Source: Chrysomallon squamiferum
Taxonomy: Eukaryota > Mollusca > Gastropoda > Neomphalida > Peltospiridae
Assembly (NCBI GenBank): GCA_012295275.1
Contig: CM022671.1
Location: forward strand, 34,953,183 to 34,986,682
Length of the DNA: 33,500 nucleotides
Direction of reading: 5' to 3'
A program made the position numbers and the translations under genes. Of the stretch, positions 1-12,206 are shown in pieces. How positions within the stretch are numbered: position 1 is the first letter of the stretch; every line of letters starts with the position of its first letter. Under the pieces are notes generated by a model that had not been told where the DNA came from, made no database searches, and was given only the letters and a program-made list of their open reading frames with translations.

Positions 1-1299
1 AAGAAAAGAAGAAAAAAGATGATTGAAGGATGGATCTTAAGTAATATGATTATGCCATTGACAATTGATTATCCTGATTTCTCTTTGTATATGATGTACA
101 TTTAGCTTAAAAGGATGAAAATATGGTTTATTCATTTTAACATAATAATTTAAAAAAAAAAAATTAAAAAAAAGAAAAGCAATAAAGAGGATTTTGAAAA
201 ATATTTTAGTATGTTATTACATAAAGCAAGAAAAAACAGAGAAAAAGAAGTCTGAATGAATGAATAAAAAGAATAAAGAAATAAATGAATAATAATAATA
301 ATGAATGAAAAGCCAGACTAACAAAATAACTTCATCAAGTTCATGGTATAAAAACGTAACAATTCAAAAAAAAAAAAAAAAATGTAACAAAAGAATAGAA
401 AGAAAGAAAGAAAAGAAGACAAAAAAGCAATTAGATAAATAAGTAAGTTCATGTATTCACTCCTGTGTCTGTGTTCTGCTCAACTCATCAAATCACCTGT
501 CTGCACTCTAATAAAGACAACTCAAACACACACTGACACACAGACAGACAACAGAACAAGGAATGTGAGAAACATGCATTATTGTGTGTTGAGAGCGTAT
601 CTATGAGCCCAGATGTTCTTTGAGGTCTACTGTTTCCAGATGTTTTTTTTGTTTTTTTTCTGCTGTAATGACAGTCTCAGGCAGATGATTTCTGCCAAAC
701 CAGTTTAAGCTAACTACAAACACAGAAATGCATCCACCGTTACAAATAACTTGTGGTGGGGCATTGGCGCCATTATTGTGGTGGGTATAATAACCTATGT
801 CATATGATGTTAAACAAAAAAAGAAAGAAAGAAAAAATTAAATTAAGAAAGGAAAAAAATTGGCTGAGGTGTATACATGACATATGCTGTAGAGGTGTAT
901 TAAGTTACTGACAACGCTGCAATGCAGTAGCTTGGACTAGCAAGTTAAAACATTTACCAAATACTACCACAACTGTTCAGAGAATGAAAGACTGCAGGAT
1001 CAAACCTTCTCTGTGTTGTCTTGTCTATTTTCTGAATAAACAGTCACTTTTAAACAACACTTGTTAATCTTCACGAGTGATCTAATACAGCATAACCACG
1101 TTCTAACATGAAATAGCTTTGTGACTGTTTGGTCAGGGGATCAATTCTCACTGGTTCTACACTATAACTTTTATCTTATTAACTAAATAAATTTTTCATA
1201 AAAGTCTCTGTCTGGTATTTTTGCCCAAGAAACTACAACACACAAGATCTATCCTTCAACTGTCTGCTGTGAACTATTTTATTAGTTCTCCCTGTCATT

Positions 1300-1350
1300 G
1301 TTTCTGTCAGTGGGAAGGTGCCCATAAAAGATCCTTTATTGCAAGTTATT
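1300..1350 (+). mobile_element. Fragment resembling a mollusc SINE
   Basis: The stretch around 'gtgggaaggtgcccataaa' and the following 'agatcc' resembles, from memory, an internal segment common in mollusc tRNA-type SINEs. No ends or target-site duplications are visible, and the identification was not checked against a repeat library. Confidence 0.3.
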
Positions 1351-1415
1351 AATATCCATAAAATTGTATTATTATTATTTATATTATACTGACATAACAA
1401 ATATCACAACTAATA

Positions 1416-1536
1416 TTTGTTACAATAAGATAGAGATTTGTTACAGTAAGATATAGATTTGTAACTGCAAGATATAGATTTGTTACAGTAAGATACAGAT
1501 TTGTTATTACAAAATATAGATTTGTTACAGTAAGAA
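1416..1536. repeat. 21-bp minisatellite, six copies
   Basis: The unit 'tttgttacagtaagatatag' plus one base recurs with starts at 1416, 1437, 1458, 1479, 1500 and 1521, a strict 21-bp period despite base changes. The minus strand reads it as an open heptad series of the CNKSI(S/Y) type. With no coding context this is probably incidental. Confidence 0.85.
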
Positions 1537-2604
1537 GGTGCCATCTTGTATCTTGTATGTATCAGGCTAAAATTGATACAGATAAAGGAACAATATATTA
1601 AAGGCAACTGCAGGTTAATTTATCACCCATGTAAAAATTTAATCTGACAGATAAGATTATCTTTCTTAAAGAGGATAAGAAATCATCATCAGTCTTTTTA
1701 ATATATCAGGTTACAATGAGGTAAATATGTTCTGTCCTTTTTTTTTTTTTGGTGAATATCTGTTAATGTTTTTTGCAATTGATATTCCATTGAAAGATAT
1801 GTAATTATAAAAAATAACAAAAACAAAAATGTAATAAATAATATGCAAACAAGTTAATAACAATTATAACGAAATAAAACAACACATTAAATGTAATTTG
1901 AAAAATAACAACACAAAAAAGAGATAAAAAAAAAGAAAGAAATAACTAGGTTTTTTGGCTGTAAGGGATATTAAGTGAAGACAATATTGCATCATTCAGA
2001 CAAACATGTTTTTAATTTCCAGTTTTATCTTATCTAAACTCATATCTAAATTTTGTAATAACCATCAGAGATTTGGTTTTTGAAAAAAAAAAAAAAAATA
2101 AAAAATTATAAATAAAATATAGTATTAATCACCACAGCATTAATAATAATGATGACAATGCTGATTATGATGATGATGATGATAAATGCAAGAATATGTA
2201 TAAATGGCATTGCAAATGGTTGAGAAAAATTGAAAATAATAAACTGTGAAAACAAAATTAATCAGAAGTATGACAAGTAATTTAATAATGACTAACAGTA
2301 CTATGTTTGTTGATATGTTGTAAAATACCACTACAAAATAATAAAATATCTTTAGTAATGACATTTCAATCATAACTATATTCTGTAATGTTTACATACC
2401 ATGCATAAAATAAATGTTCAGAAAAAAAAATAATAATAAAGAGAAATCATGTTTTGCTACCAAGATATTTTTACCTTCAAAAGATTCAACAGAATAACAA
2501 TATTAAGAATGAATGTTTAAAAAAAAAAAAAATAGAAAAAGAAAAAAGTTATTCATGATAATCATCTACAAATATCCCTACATCAATATATCAAAGAACG
2601 AGAC

Positions 2605-2606
<2 letters not shown>

Positions 2607-2689
<83 letters not shown>
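2607..2689. repeat. (AG)n microsatellite
   Basis: About 41 uninterrupted AG dinucleotides. Confidence 0.97.
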
Positions 2690-2692
<3 letters not shown>

Positions 2693-3139
2693 AAAAACAA
2701 AACATCCAACAATATAAAATATAAACTTAAACTGCAAAAAAATAATTTAAAAATGCAAATAATAATAATAATAAAAATAAATAGTAAAGGAATCAAATAG
2801 TAATTTTAAAAAAATGACAACAAACCTCAAACTAATGCTCTATCTATCCTGTCTGCTGCACACAAACTTTTCTTTCTGTATCATCCACTCAACAAATGTT
2901 ACTTGAAGACCACAGCACAGTCGTCTAAACAGAATAAACCAGTACCACAGTTCTGAGAGAAAACTCAGCAACAAACAGCCAGAGAAGAAAACATGAAAAA
3001 GACAGCAGACAGAAAAACTTGACTGGCCACAGAAAACCTCACAGAGAAGACAACCCTAACAACTAGCCACAGATTAATTTCAGGACTGTTCCAACAAAGA
3101 CTTGCCAAAGAATATGTATCTGCATGGAAATAATGAATG

Positions 3140-3490
3140 TAAAACACACACACATGTACAGATATACAATCATAGACTGACAAACACAGAGACACATACT
3201 TACACACACACACACATATACAAGCTGACATATACTGACACAGATACATAGAAACATATATCCACAGACATATACATAATCACACAACATACTGATGCAC
3301 ACACAAACATATATACAAACAGATATACACACACAGATAAAAACACACACACAGAGAAACATGCACATACAAAACACATGTGCACTAACAGATACACATA
3401 CTGATAAAAACAGAATCAAAACAGAATCACATATATGCACACACATATACATAGACACACACACATACACACATAGGGACAAATACACAG
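3140..3490. repeat. Degenerate CA/TA-rich repeat tract
   Basis: About 350 bp of imperfect 'acacacatacagatata' units. They give long Cys/Val-rich (minus) and Thr/His-rich (plus) open frames that are not genes. Confidence 0.85.
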
Positions 3491-3702
3491 TGTGCTGAAA
3501 ACAATACTAAATATAAACAATTTACATATTTTAGTGCACAAGGATAAAAAAACAAAATAAGAAATTTAGTGATAAGATGAAAGGTTCTGTGATTTATTTA
3601 TTTTTTTTTTAAGTTATAAAATATTTCAAGAATTTATTAAAATTATTTTTCTACTGGAAAATTTCATACATTAAATACATTTTTATTTCTTTATTATTAT
3701 TA

Positions 3703-3706
<4 letters not shown>

Positions 3707-3745
<39 letters not shown>
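3707..3745. repeat. (TG)n microsatellite
   Basis: About 19 TG units, followed by degenerate CA-rich sequence to about 3850. Confidence 0.95.
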
Positions 3746-3747
<2 letters not shown>

Positions 3748-5232
3748 AGACATACAACAAACATACACATATAAAAACACACTCAAACACATACACATAA
3801 TCATATACAAACTCATTCAAGACACACACATACAGATATACACAACACATATACTTCTATTTCACCAGATCTAAAGTTTCATAAAAAAATAAAATTTTAC
3901 TGTTCTTTAAATTAACTTGACATCATATTAAATGATGTAAATAAAACGAAAAACCCATTAATCACTTTGTGTTGTGTAAACAGAGAATTCCCAGTGAATG
4001 AACTACAAACAGAAATGTGAGTACAGAAAAACAAGTTCACTAGTTTCAACCTCTGCAGCTATTTTCAAACTCAGATAAGTATCATTAAAAGTTTAATGTA
4101 CCAAAGTGCTATTAATTCGTTATGCGATATATTTAAAATGGAAAAAAAAAAATTGGGAAAGAATTTTTTTTTATAAGAACAAAAAGTGAGATGAAATACA
4201 GAACCAAACAAAAGAATATAATAAAAGAAATAATAAATAAATAAAAAATAAATAAAATATAACTAAATTTTAAAAATTAATGGGAAAAGTAATATGCATT
4301 TAAAAAGATTATTTTAATTAATTTTAAAACATTTAAATAAAAACTAGCAGTAAATGTAAGTTACTTTATATAATAAAATTTCAAAAATAATAATAGTAAT
4401 AAATAAAAAAGTTACAAATAAAATAGAGATGTGGGGTTTTTTTTGAAAAAAAGAACAATAATAAGAGTAATAATAAAAATTAATAAAAACAGTAAATATA
4501 TCGTGATTCTGGATAAACATTTTTTATATTTATTTTTATTTATTTATTATTTTTTTAATGAATAAAATAAAACCAAAACAAACAAATAAACAATATAATA
4601 TAATATAACATAAACATGTGAGAACATAATTTATAACTAAAACAAAACAAAACACTCCACAAAGAAATGGGGGAAAAAAATGAGAACATAAATTAAAGCA
4701 CATACTAATTACAAACCCCAAAACTAACCACAATAAAACATCCACCTGAAAACAAACCTGAAAACTCCAATCCTAAGTTTAAAAAAACCACAACTAAACT
4801 CACCTAGGTAAGAAACACAGGTAACGAAGCAATACTTCACATGTCAAAACCCACACGAGAACAAATCACGAATATTCAGTTCTTTGTCCAATCAAGATGA
4901 TTAATGGATTTTTTCTTCCTCTCTAATCTATCACGGAAGAACTCAGTATCACAGCCATCAACAAACACCAATCATCAAAACTCCAAAAACAAAAATGACA
5001 TTTGGACACTACAAGGTACTTGCTCTGCCACAAGTTAAATTTTTAATGTGTATTTCTGAGGTTCTTGTGCAGAGAGTCAGAATCGATAGATCTCTCAAAC
5101 TAACTGTATGTAGAGGTTTTACAGAGAAGAAAAGCCGAGAGAACAACACAAGTAATCACGTAATTAGATCAATGACGTTTCATCTTAGAGAATAGGTCGA
5201 GTACAGCTGTAAAGTTCAGAGTTGTTGTAATA

Positions 5233-5237
5233 ATAAT

Positions 5238-5268
<31 letters not shown>

Positions 5269-5330
5269 GCAGTAACAACAATAATAGCAATATTAATAAT
5301 AATAGCAATAATAATAATAATAATATTTAG
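5233..5330. repeat. (TAA)n microsatellite
   Basis: An imperfect TAA array interrupted by 'tagcaa' and 'caa' variants. Confidence 0.92.
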
Positions 5331-5496
5331 AATAAGTAAATCAATAAATAAGTGATATTTCTAAATACTAAATAAATTTATAAATAAATAACAACAACAT
5401 ATTTATGCATATAAAATTTTAAAAAAAAATGGTTTCAAAAAGAACAATTAAAACAAAACCACCAAAATTTTTATTAATAATTAGAAACATCACAAT

Positions 5497-5610
5497 ACTT
5501 TATTTTATTTATTTTATTTATTTATTTATATTTTTATTTATTCATTATTTATTTATTCATTCATTAATTCATTCACTCATTTATTTATTTTTTATTTTTT
5601 TTTTTTTTCA
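5497..5610. repeat. TTTA/ATTC-rich simple repeat
   Basis: Degenerate TTTA and ATTC tetranucleotide units running into a T-rich tail. Confidence 0.85.
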
Positions 5611-6059
5611 TTACACTATATTTCTTTTGAAAAAAAATTAAATACACCATGAAAAAAGAAAACTGATATATGGGGTCAAACACTATGGATCTCTCATGTA
5701 TGTTGAACAAAAAACAAACACACATAAAAGACTTCAAACAAAAATATAAAATAGCTAAGCTAATCTAACGAGATTCTTGTTTAGATTAGATAACTGTACA
5801 GGATGGACAGCTGGTGATGTATACACAGCTACATCATTGATGAGTTTTTGTTTGTTTATCTTCACCTCTAATGAAGCATGTCCACAGTGTGGAGTCTATC
5901 CAGAGGTAATGAAGTGTGACAGGTAAAACAGGCTACGTGTTGTAACCAATTCCAACCAGGATAAGAAGAAAAAAAGCAGGTCAGTGTTTTAACTCTGACC
6001 ACAAATAGAAAGTGAACTCATTTCTGTATCTCTCTCTGTGTGGGGGTTGTTCTGACTTT

Positions 6060-6093
6060 CTGTGTGTGTGTGTGTGTGTGTGTGTTGTGTGTG

Positions 6094-6136
<43 letters not shown>
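6060..6136. repeat. (TG)n microsatellite
   Basis: TG units interrupted twice by 'tgttg'. A complementary (CA)n tract lies at about 6245-6350, only about 110 bp away, so the two could form a large inverted-repeat hairpin. Confidence 0.93.
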
Positions 6137-6139
<3 letters not shown>

Positions 6140-6244
6140 AAGATATTAGTGTAGATAATTAACAAATTTAATTATTTCAACTTAATTTTAAAATATTTTA
6201 AAAATTATATTTTGGGTCAAAACCTTCTCTTACCTCTTACCTCT

Positions 6245-6350
6245 CACACACACAGACACACACATGTACACACACATATACGTATACAAATACAAAAAAA
6301 CACACAAACATACACACACAAAAACACACACACACACACACACACACACT
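6245..6350. repeat. (CA)n microsatellite
   Basis: Imperfect CA repeat ending in about 11 pure CA units. Confidence 0.92.
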
Positions 6351-7258
6351 ATCTTCATCATACCCATTCTTTTTTATTCATCCTTTATTTCTTTGTAATT
6401 TTTTTCATACTGACACACATTACAAAATTATCTTCCATTCTCTGACGTCTTATTGCCATATTTGTTTGTTTTTTTAATTTATTTTTCATATTTTGTACCC
6501 AAATACATACTTGACATTCCTCAGCACATATTGATAAAATCTGATATTTTTCAGTAAAAAATAAAGAATTCTGAATCCTTTTATTTCTAACTAAGAGCTT
6601 GTTTTTTTTCCCCTATCAATTTTTTATCACTGCCAAGTGCATGTAACAGAATATCAGACGTATCCAAAATTCTGATAATTTAAAAAATATTTTAAACAAA
6701 GTCTGATAATTTAGAAAAAAAAAATAACTAAGAAAAAAAAGTCCACCGAATTCTGTATATTTAAAAAAAATAAAAAAAAAAAAAAAAAAAAAAATATATA
6801 ATCTCAACAGTCTTCAGCAGGATAACATCAGATCATGAAAAAGGAAAGCAACATGTCATTAAATCTTTTTTTTCACTTCCAACCCTTGCACTAGTTTATT
6901 TAAACCTCTTTGCAGATTCTGAAACTGTTCTCATTACAAATATAAACTTGAACATTTCAAGAGCTTTCTTCAAGTGACATTTCACTAAATATAGTGGGAA
7001 GCTGTATAATAAATTATGATAAGATTTTTTCAAGTTAATGCCATTAACCGGTCATGCTGTATCTTTGAAGCAGAACTATTTCCACTTATCTGAATAGGTA
7101 AGAGGTCAGTTTAATGAGTTCACCCACTGCCTCATTTCCCATTCAAAGATGCTGTGTATCAAAGTCTTCGGTAAGTGCTGTCTGAGTGTGAAAGTACGAG
7201 TATAAATCTTTCTGTTTTAGTCAGAAAGCCCAGACTGTAGAAATGCTGAAATGTCATT

Positions 7259-7660
7259 TAACTAATATTTATAATTTATTTTATTATTTATTTTATTTAT
7301 TTTATTATTTATTTATAATTTATTTTAATTTTTTTTTTAAAAAAATAGTATTTATTTCATTTATTTATCTTTTTTTGAATATTTATAATATATTTTACTT
7401 ATTTATCATTTATTTTATTTATCTTTTACTGAATATATATTTATTATTTTGTTTAATATTTATTAATTACCTTTTAATTTGATATTTATCATTTATTTTC
7501 ATATTTATTTATCCTTTTCTTTTAATATTTATTTACTATTTATATTAATATTTATTTAGATTTAATTTTAATACACACTTATCATTTAGACTTTACTTAG
7601 AATTTATTTTAATATTCATTTATCTTTCATTAATTTATTTTAATATGCCTTTATCATTTA
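7259..7660. repeat. ATTTA-rich simple tract
   Basis: About 400 bp of 'tttatttattt' and 'aatatttattta' degenerate units. On the plus strand it has many ATTTA pentamers, but no transcript in that sense is supported. Confidence 0.85.
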
Positions 7661-7874
7661 CTTATGGTTTATCTGAAGAAACAAATCTCATATAAACAGT
7701 CATTATCCATCAAGTCATTTGCTTTATCAACTGTCACTTCAAAGTCAACTAGCTGCAGTTAACAGCAAAATAAACTTTATGTGCATCTTCAGATACAAAG
7801 AAAATCACCATAGGATGCAATGTAAAATTTGCAAAAAAAAGAAAGAAAATTCATTAGAACTGAAAATAGCAAAA

Positions 7875-7950
7875 AAAGCATGCTGAGCAGAATTGATCCT
7901 GCAACGCATTATACCCAAGATAACTTTTACTGAGCTACAGCCATTAATGG
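7875..7950 (-). mobile_element. tRNA-derived SINE head (fragment)
   Basis: On the minus strand the sequence reads GGCTGTAGCTCAGTAAAAG, then about 25 bases later GGATCAATTC. These resemble the A box (GTAGCTCAGT) and B box (GGTTCGAATCC) of a tRNA at roughly tRNA spacing. The fold is too degraded for a functional tRNA. No family-level identification was possible. Confidence 0.5.
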
Positions 7951-8620
7951 GTTTTTTTTTTTTTTAAAGTTAAAGTAGAAAATAAAAATTCATGATAAGA
8001 TTTAAAGAAATGCTGAACAGGCCATAACAATCTGGTTCTAAACTCTGTGCAGCTGAAGGTAATCTGGACAGAAAACAACTGCATCAGCAGTATCAACTGT
8101 GTGTTATTCAACAGAAAACACTTAATAGCTTCAGGATTTGATATAAAACAGAGAACATGCACATTCTAATCAAAAAAAAAAAAAATATAAAAAATTAAAA
8201 ACCTCTTGAAGTGTCTGGTAATTACTACAAGTAAACTGAAATAAATGCTTATGTAATCTGAAAGGTTTCAACCAGTGTATGGAAGATTAATTATTTGAAA
8301 AAATTCTTATTTCTCTTATCTGAAAAAAGAAAAAAAGAAAGAAAAATGTGCTTTTTTTTTTAAAAAAAAAACAAACAATAATTAATACAAGTACTATATA
8401 AAAAAATTTTTTTTTTTTTTTTAGTTATTGAAATTTTTTAAAATAAATTATTCATGACTTAGTACAATTATTCAGTAGTTAATGTCTTCATTTATTTAGA
8501 TATAATGGCATAACATTATACAACATGTCTTGTTAAAACTGACAGTTATTTTCAGTACTGTTTAAAAGTCTTACTGATGTCTATTTATTTAATAACAAAA
8601 GAATTAAAAAAAAAAACATT

Positions 8621-8880
8621 TGAGTACAAACAGCCTAAAAAGAAATGATTTGTACTTACAGTTTAAGGTTGAAGTGTATAAACTTGAAATATTTTATTAA
8701 TTATTTAGTACTAACAACCTAATAACAAATTATTTAATAACAATTTATTTAAAATCAAGTCAACTGGTACAAACAGCTTAAGATGAAAACGTTTTGTACT
8801 CATGGTTTGAATTATGCCTTATAAGCTGTCAAACCACTTAAAACAATTTACTAACTAACTAGTAAAGACTTAAAATTTAG
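8621..8880. repeat. Diverged tandem duplication, ~143-bp period
   Basis: A 'gtacaaacagcctaa...tttgtact...cagtttaag' block starting at 8624 recurs at 8767 as 'gtacaaacagcttaag...ttttgtactcatggtttga'. Confidence 0.7.
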
Positions 8881-8950
8881 TCTTATCTACACTAACTACA
8901 TAAGCCTCACTATGACCAGACGGCAAAGAACAAAACAATTTTTAAAAATG

Positions 8951-8981
<31 letters not shown>

Positions 8982-9581
8982 ATCTGGTTGTAAGAAGTGA
9001 ACACAAGTTATGACTCATTATTTTTAATGAGCAATTCTTTAGGTTGGAACTGAAAATTAATGGCTGTGTGAAGATACTGGAATTGGCTGAGAACCAGACA
9101 TTTTGTGATACCAAGTCGATGATTTATGTTTACAACTTCCTTTATCAGAGATAATTCCAGGATGCAGGCTGGTTACCTTAAATTACCTGGTATTCGTTCC
9201 TACGGAAACAGCCTTTTCTCAGTGCATAAAAGTCTTTTTATTGTTACACCTTTACAACTGCCAAGTCAGCCTTTCTGCTTATTACACAAGAATGCAAAAT
9301 ATATATTTCATTTATTTGTTTATTTATTTTTAATTTACTAATCAGTGATAAAAATTTAATTATTCTTGTTGGGTGTCAAAATTACAATTTTCACAAAATG
9401 AATAGATAATTAAAAACAGGAAATCCTATCAAAATATAAATTATCAGAACTGTAAAATACTTCATGGGTAAAATTAACTGGATAAGTGGGCAAGTAATAA
9501 AATAAGAAAAAGAGCAATGGGAATGTTTGGTTTAGCATTATACTCCTGAATTAATAATAATAGTAATAGTAATTTAAAACA

Positions 9582-9583
<2 letters not shown>

Positions 9584-9616
<33 letters not shown>

Positions 9617-9618
9617 AT
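9584..9618. repeat. (AAAT)n microsatellite
   Basis: About nine tetranucleotide units. Confidence 0.93.
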
Positions 9619-10090
9619 TAAATAAAAATAATTATAAAATATCAGATTATTAAAGTGCAATAAAAAGTTTTAATAATAATGTTGATTCTTTTAAAATGTT
9701 ATATATTGACATTTCACTTTCCTTACAAAATACCTAGTTTTATTATTTAATAATTGTTTTTGTTTTGTTATTTGTTTTTTCTTTTGTTTTCCCATTTGTT
9801 TATTGTATTTTTTTATTATTATAATTAATAATTTTATGCAATAATAAAAATTATTAGAAAAATAAAATGATACTAATAATAAATAATTAAATAAATAATA
9901 CTTTATATAAACTGTTTACCATTTTTGTTAGCAAATAACGCAGAATAACAACATTTCTAAACAAACTTGACTAAATAATCTTTCCCCAAAAAACAGCACA
10001 ACACCCATGAAACCTCTCAACCAATGTTAGGTAAGAAATGTTTTAAAATGTTTTAATAAACAAAACACAGAAATAAATAAAATACAGAAA

Positions 10091-10143
10091 AATAAAATAA
10101 AATAAAATAAAATAAAATAAAATAAAATAAAATAAAATAAAAC
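10091..10143. repeat. (AAAAT)n microsatellite
   Basis: About ten uninterrupted pentanucleotide units, with degenerate copies to about 10190. Confidence 0.95.
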
Positions 10144-10435
10144 TAAATTAAAAAACAATTAAATTAAAATAAAATAAAAAAATAAAAATAAACAAATAAA
10201 AACACAAAAAATTACTTTTTCAAAAACAAAGTGAACCTCGAAAATACCCCAAAATGTTAAACATCAACCAAATTAATGTTGTTTGACAATAATAAATTGA
10301 AAATGAAACTTTGAAATAATAAACAATACATACAGTGGGGACGTGTACTTCCAAATCAAACAGATACCCCTGTCAATATTAACAGTCAGTGGTATTGTAT
10401 AAAACTGATAGAAAGGTGCTGAAGGACAGTGCAGT

Positions 10436-10500
10436 AACATATGGCATAATGGGTATTAGCATGCTATTCGATTACAGAGTAGTAATTTGACTCACAAACT
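10436..10500 (+). mobile_element. tRNA-derived SINE-like fragment
   Basis: The plus strand has 'tggcataatgggtattagca' (A-box-like) and, about 40 bases on, 'agtaatttgactcac' (B-box-like), the spacing of a tRNA promoter. It is degraded and the similarity is weak. Confidence 0.35.
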
Positions 10501-10554
10501 AGCTGAATGAAAACAAATTAGCATGTTGTGTGAACAACAAACTCTTATTTATTT

Positions 10555-11370
10555 CCAGATAATCAATTGACTTTTCTTATAGTGGTACGAAAAACAATCT
10601 ACAGTGACTGGTTTATTAAAATGTAAAAGTTGAAATGTAAACAGTTTGACATATTCTCTATACTTCAGAAGTTATTCGATTCATATTGCTTCTTGCTATG
10701 TTAATGTATAATTTAAATATATTTAGCTACTTCCAGTTGACTGATGTATTAAAATGTAAAAGTGGAAATACAAACAATTCAAAACATTGTTTATACTTTC
10801 AAGTAATCTATTCACTTTTCTTATTAAACTAACAATCTAAAATTATATTTAACATACCTCAGGGCAACTGTTTTATTAAAGTACATCTGTAGTGATATTA
10901 ACCTATCCTAAATGTATTTTGTATACTTCAAAGTCTTTTATGCTGTCAACAAATTGGCAAATTTTGTATTCATTTTATCTTCAATAAGAAAATAAACAAA
11001 ATTTCTTATAAAGTTCATCAGAAAAATATCTCCTAAATAAATTGTGTATTCCTGAGAGGAAGTGTTATATTTACCTCTTATTAAAGTTTACTTGTAAAAT
11101 TTTATCTTAAATATATTTTGAATCCTTAAAAGAAATTGTTTTGGTTATTTGACTTTAAAGTTTATTTGTAAAGGTATGTTCCAGTTGAATTTTGTGTACT
11201 TAAATGACATTGTTTTACTGATTTCTTATCAAAGTTAATTAATAAACATCCACAATAAATAAATTTTGTATATTTGCCACTGATTATTTTGTTAATGTTT
11301 AACTTCATGTATGATGATATGGATGCACATCCTAAATATATTTTGTTAGTTTTATTTAACTGTATCTGTG
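10555..11370. repeat. Diverged tandem array, ~70-130-bp units
   Basis: Successive blocks share 'ttattaaaatgtaaaagt', 'tttatacttcaaagt' and 'aaatatattttg' motifs in the same order. At least three clear copies lie in 10560-10940 and three or four shorter, older ones in 11080-11370. Confidence 0.65.
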
Positions 11371-12140
11371 TTGGTATGATCAAACAGACAAAATTACTTA
11401 GAGTAACTAAATAAATATACAGTTTTAAAAATAACTAACAGAACTGTGTGGGGGTGAATGAACAACATGGAAGGATAAATTAAAATAAACATAATTATTT
11501 CAAACTATAGTAAAGGTAGGATGATAAAGCTTTATGTTTGTGTAATCAATTTGCATCATACACAAAACTGTATTAAAACATAGCAGATTAAACTATCACA
11601 ATGATTTGTTTCATGAAAGCTATATGAAGTGACTGAGAATAAATAAAAGTAAAATAATAGGCAGTTTTGAATTTTCAGTCTATGATAATTTTTCTACCAT
11701 CTATTTGATGAATAAATTTAACAATTAAAGTGGCTAAATGTATGACTGAATTAATGAACTTGAAGAATTAACTGGATAAGACATTCTAATTGTGTACAGA
11801 ACACCAAATATTGTGAATGAGGCTCCATATAAATGTATATATTATTATTGTCTCTACCATTCAAATGTCTATAATTTGTAATTTTATATTTAAAAACAAA
11901 ATGGCATATTCTGATGTTTTTTCATATTTAATCTTCCAAGCCTTGTGTCTACTTTGTTGTAATGTGTCACATACATTTAAACATACAACAGCAATATTAA
12001 ATACATTTGTAATACACTATTATTCAAACTGTGAGTTTTGTTATGACTGAATGTATCATTTAGAAATCACTCAGTTATGGAACAAACACATAACAACTAT
12101 CTTAAATGTTTGGTAACTAAGTAAATACAAATACACTCAC

Positions 12141-12206
12141 CAGACTGAGTCCCACTCTGTAGTTGAGTTTGTCAATGTCCAAGTTGTCAAGAACCTGTAA
12201 GACTGC
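12141..12206 (-). CDS. Myo18: Myo18 coding exon 18: last exon seen in the window
   Basis: 66 nt, 22 codons, phase 0 on both sides, with a TTGTTTCAG acceptor and a GTGAGT donor. It encodes [20 protein letters not shown] and SL. This matches '[28 protein letters not shown]' of MYO18A up to the point just before the 'RVFF-AG' strand. That next exon is not found downstream in the window. Confidence 0.92.

Larger units (their letters stand above)
1..12140. other. Long non-coding AT-rich tract, presumed Myo18 intron 18
   Basis: No exon with MYO18 similarity (the expected FF-AG strand, IQ motif or coiled coil) could be recognised on the minus strand, and no other gene on either strand. The short open frames here are low-complexity products of CA, TTTA, TAA or poly-A runs. 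Repeats worth naming are listed separately. Between them lies unstructured A/T-rich sequence, with GC-richer unassigned islands near 440-800, 880-1060, 2830-3120, 4780-5220, 5770-6060, 7030-7230, 9050-9290 and 10330-10520. Treating all of it as one intron is an inference from the intact donor at 12140. Confidence 0.55.

Noticed and set aside
720-830. Possible SINE tail ('catatgatgttaaac' followed by A-rich sequence)
   Set aside because: Too short and too weak to assign without a repeat library.
880-1060. Possible tRNA-like SINE (a 'ggatcaaacc' B-box-like motif at about 997)
   Set aside because: No convincing A box at the right distance.
1416-1536. CRISPR-like array
   Set aside because: Units are directly adjacent without unique spacers, and this is eukaryotic DNA; it is a minisatellite.
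2965-3498. Several long Cys/Val- or Thr/His-rich open frames
   Set aside because: All are translations of a degenerate CA/TA repeat; no start context, domain or splice evidence.
4995-5195. A 66-codon open frame of balanced composition
   Set aside because: No recognisable motif, no paired splice sites and no neighbouring coding sequence; such length is expected by chance.
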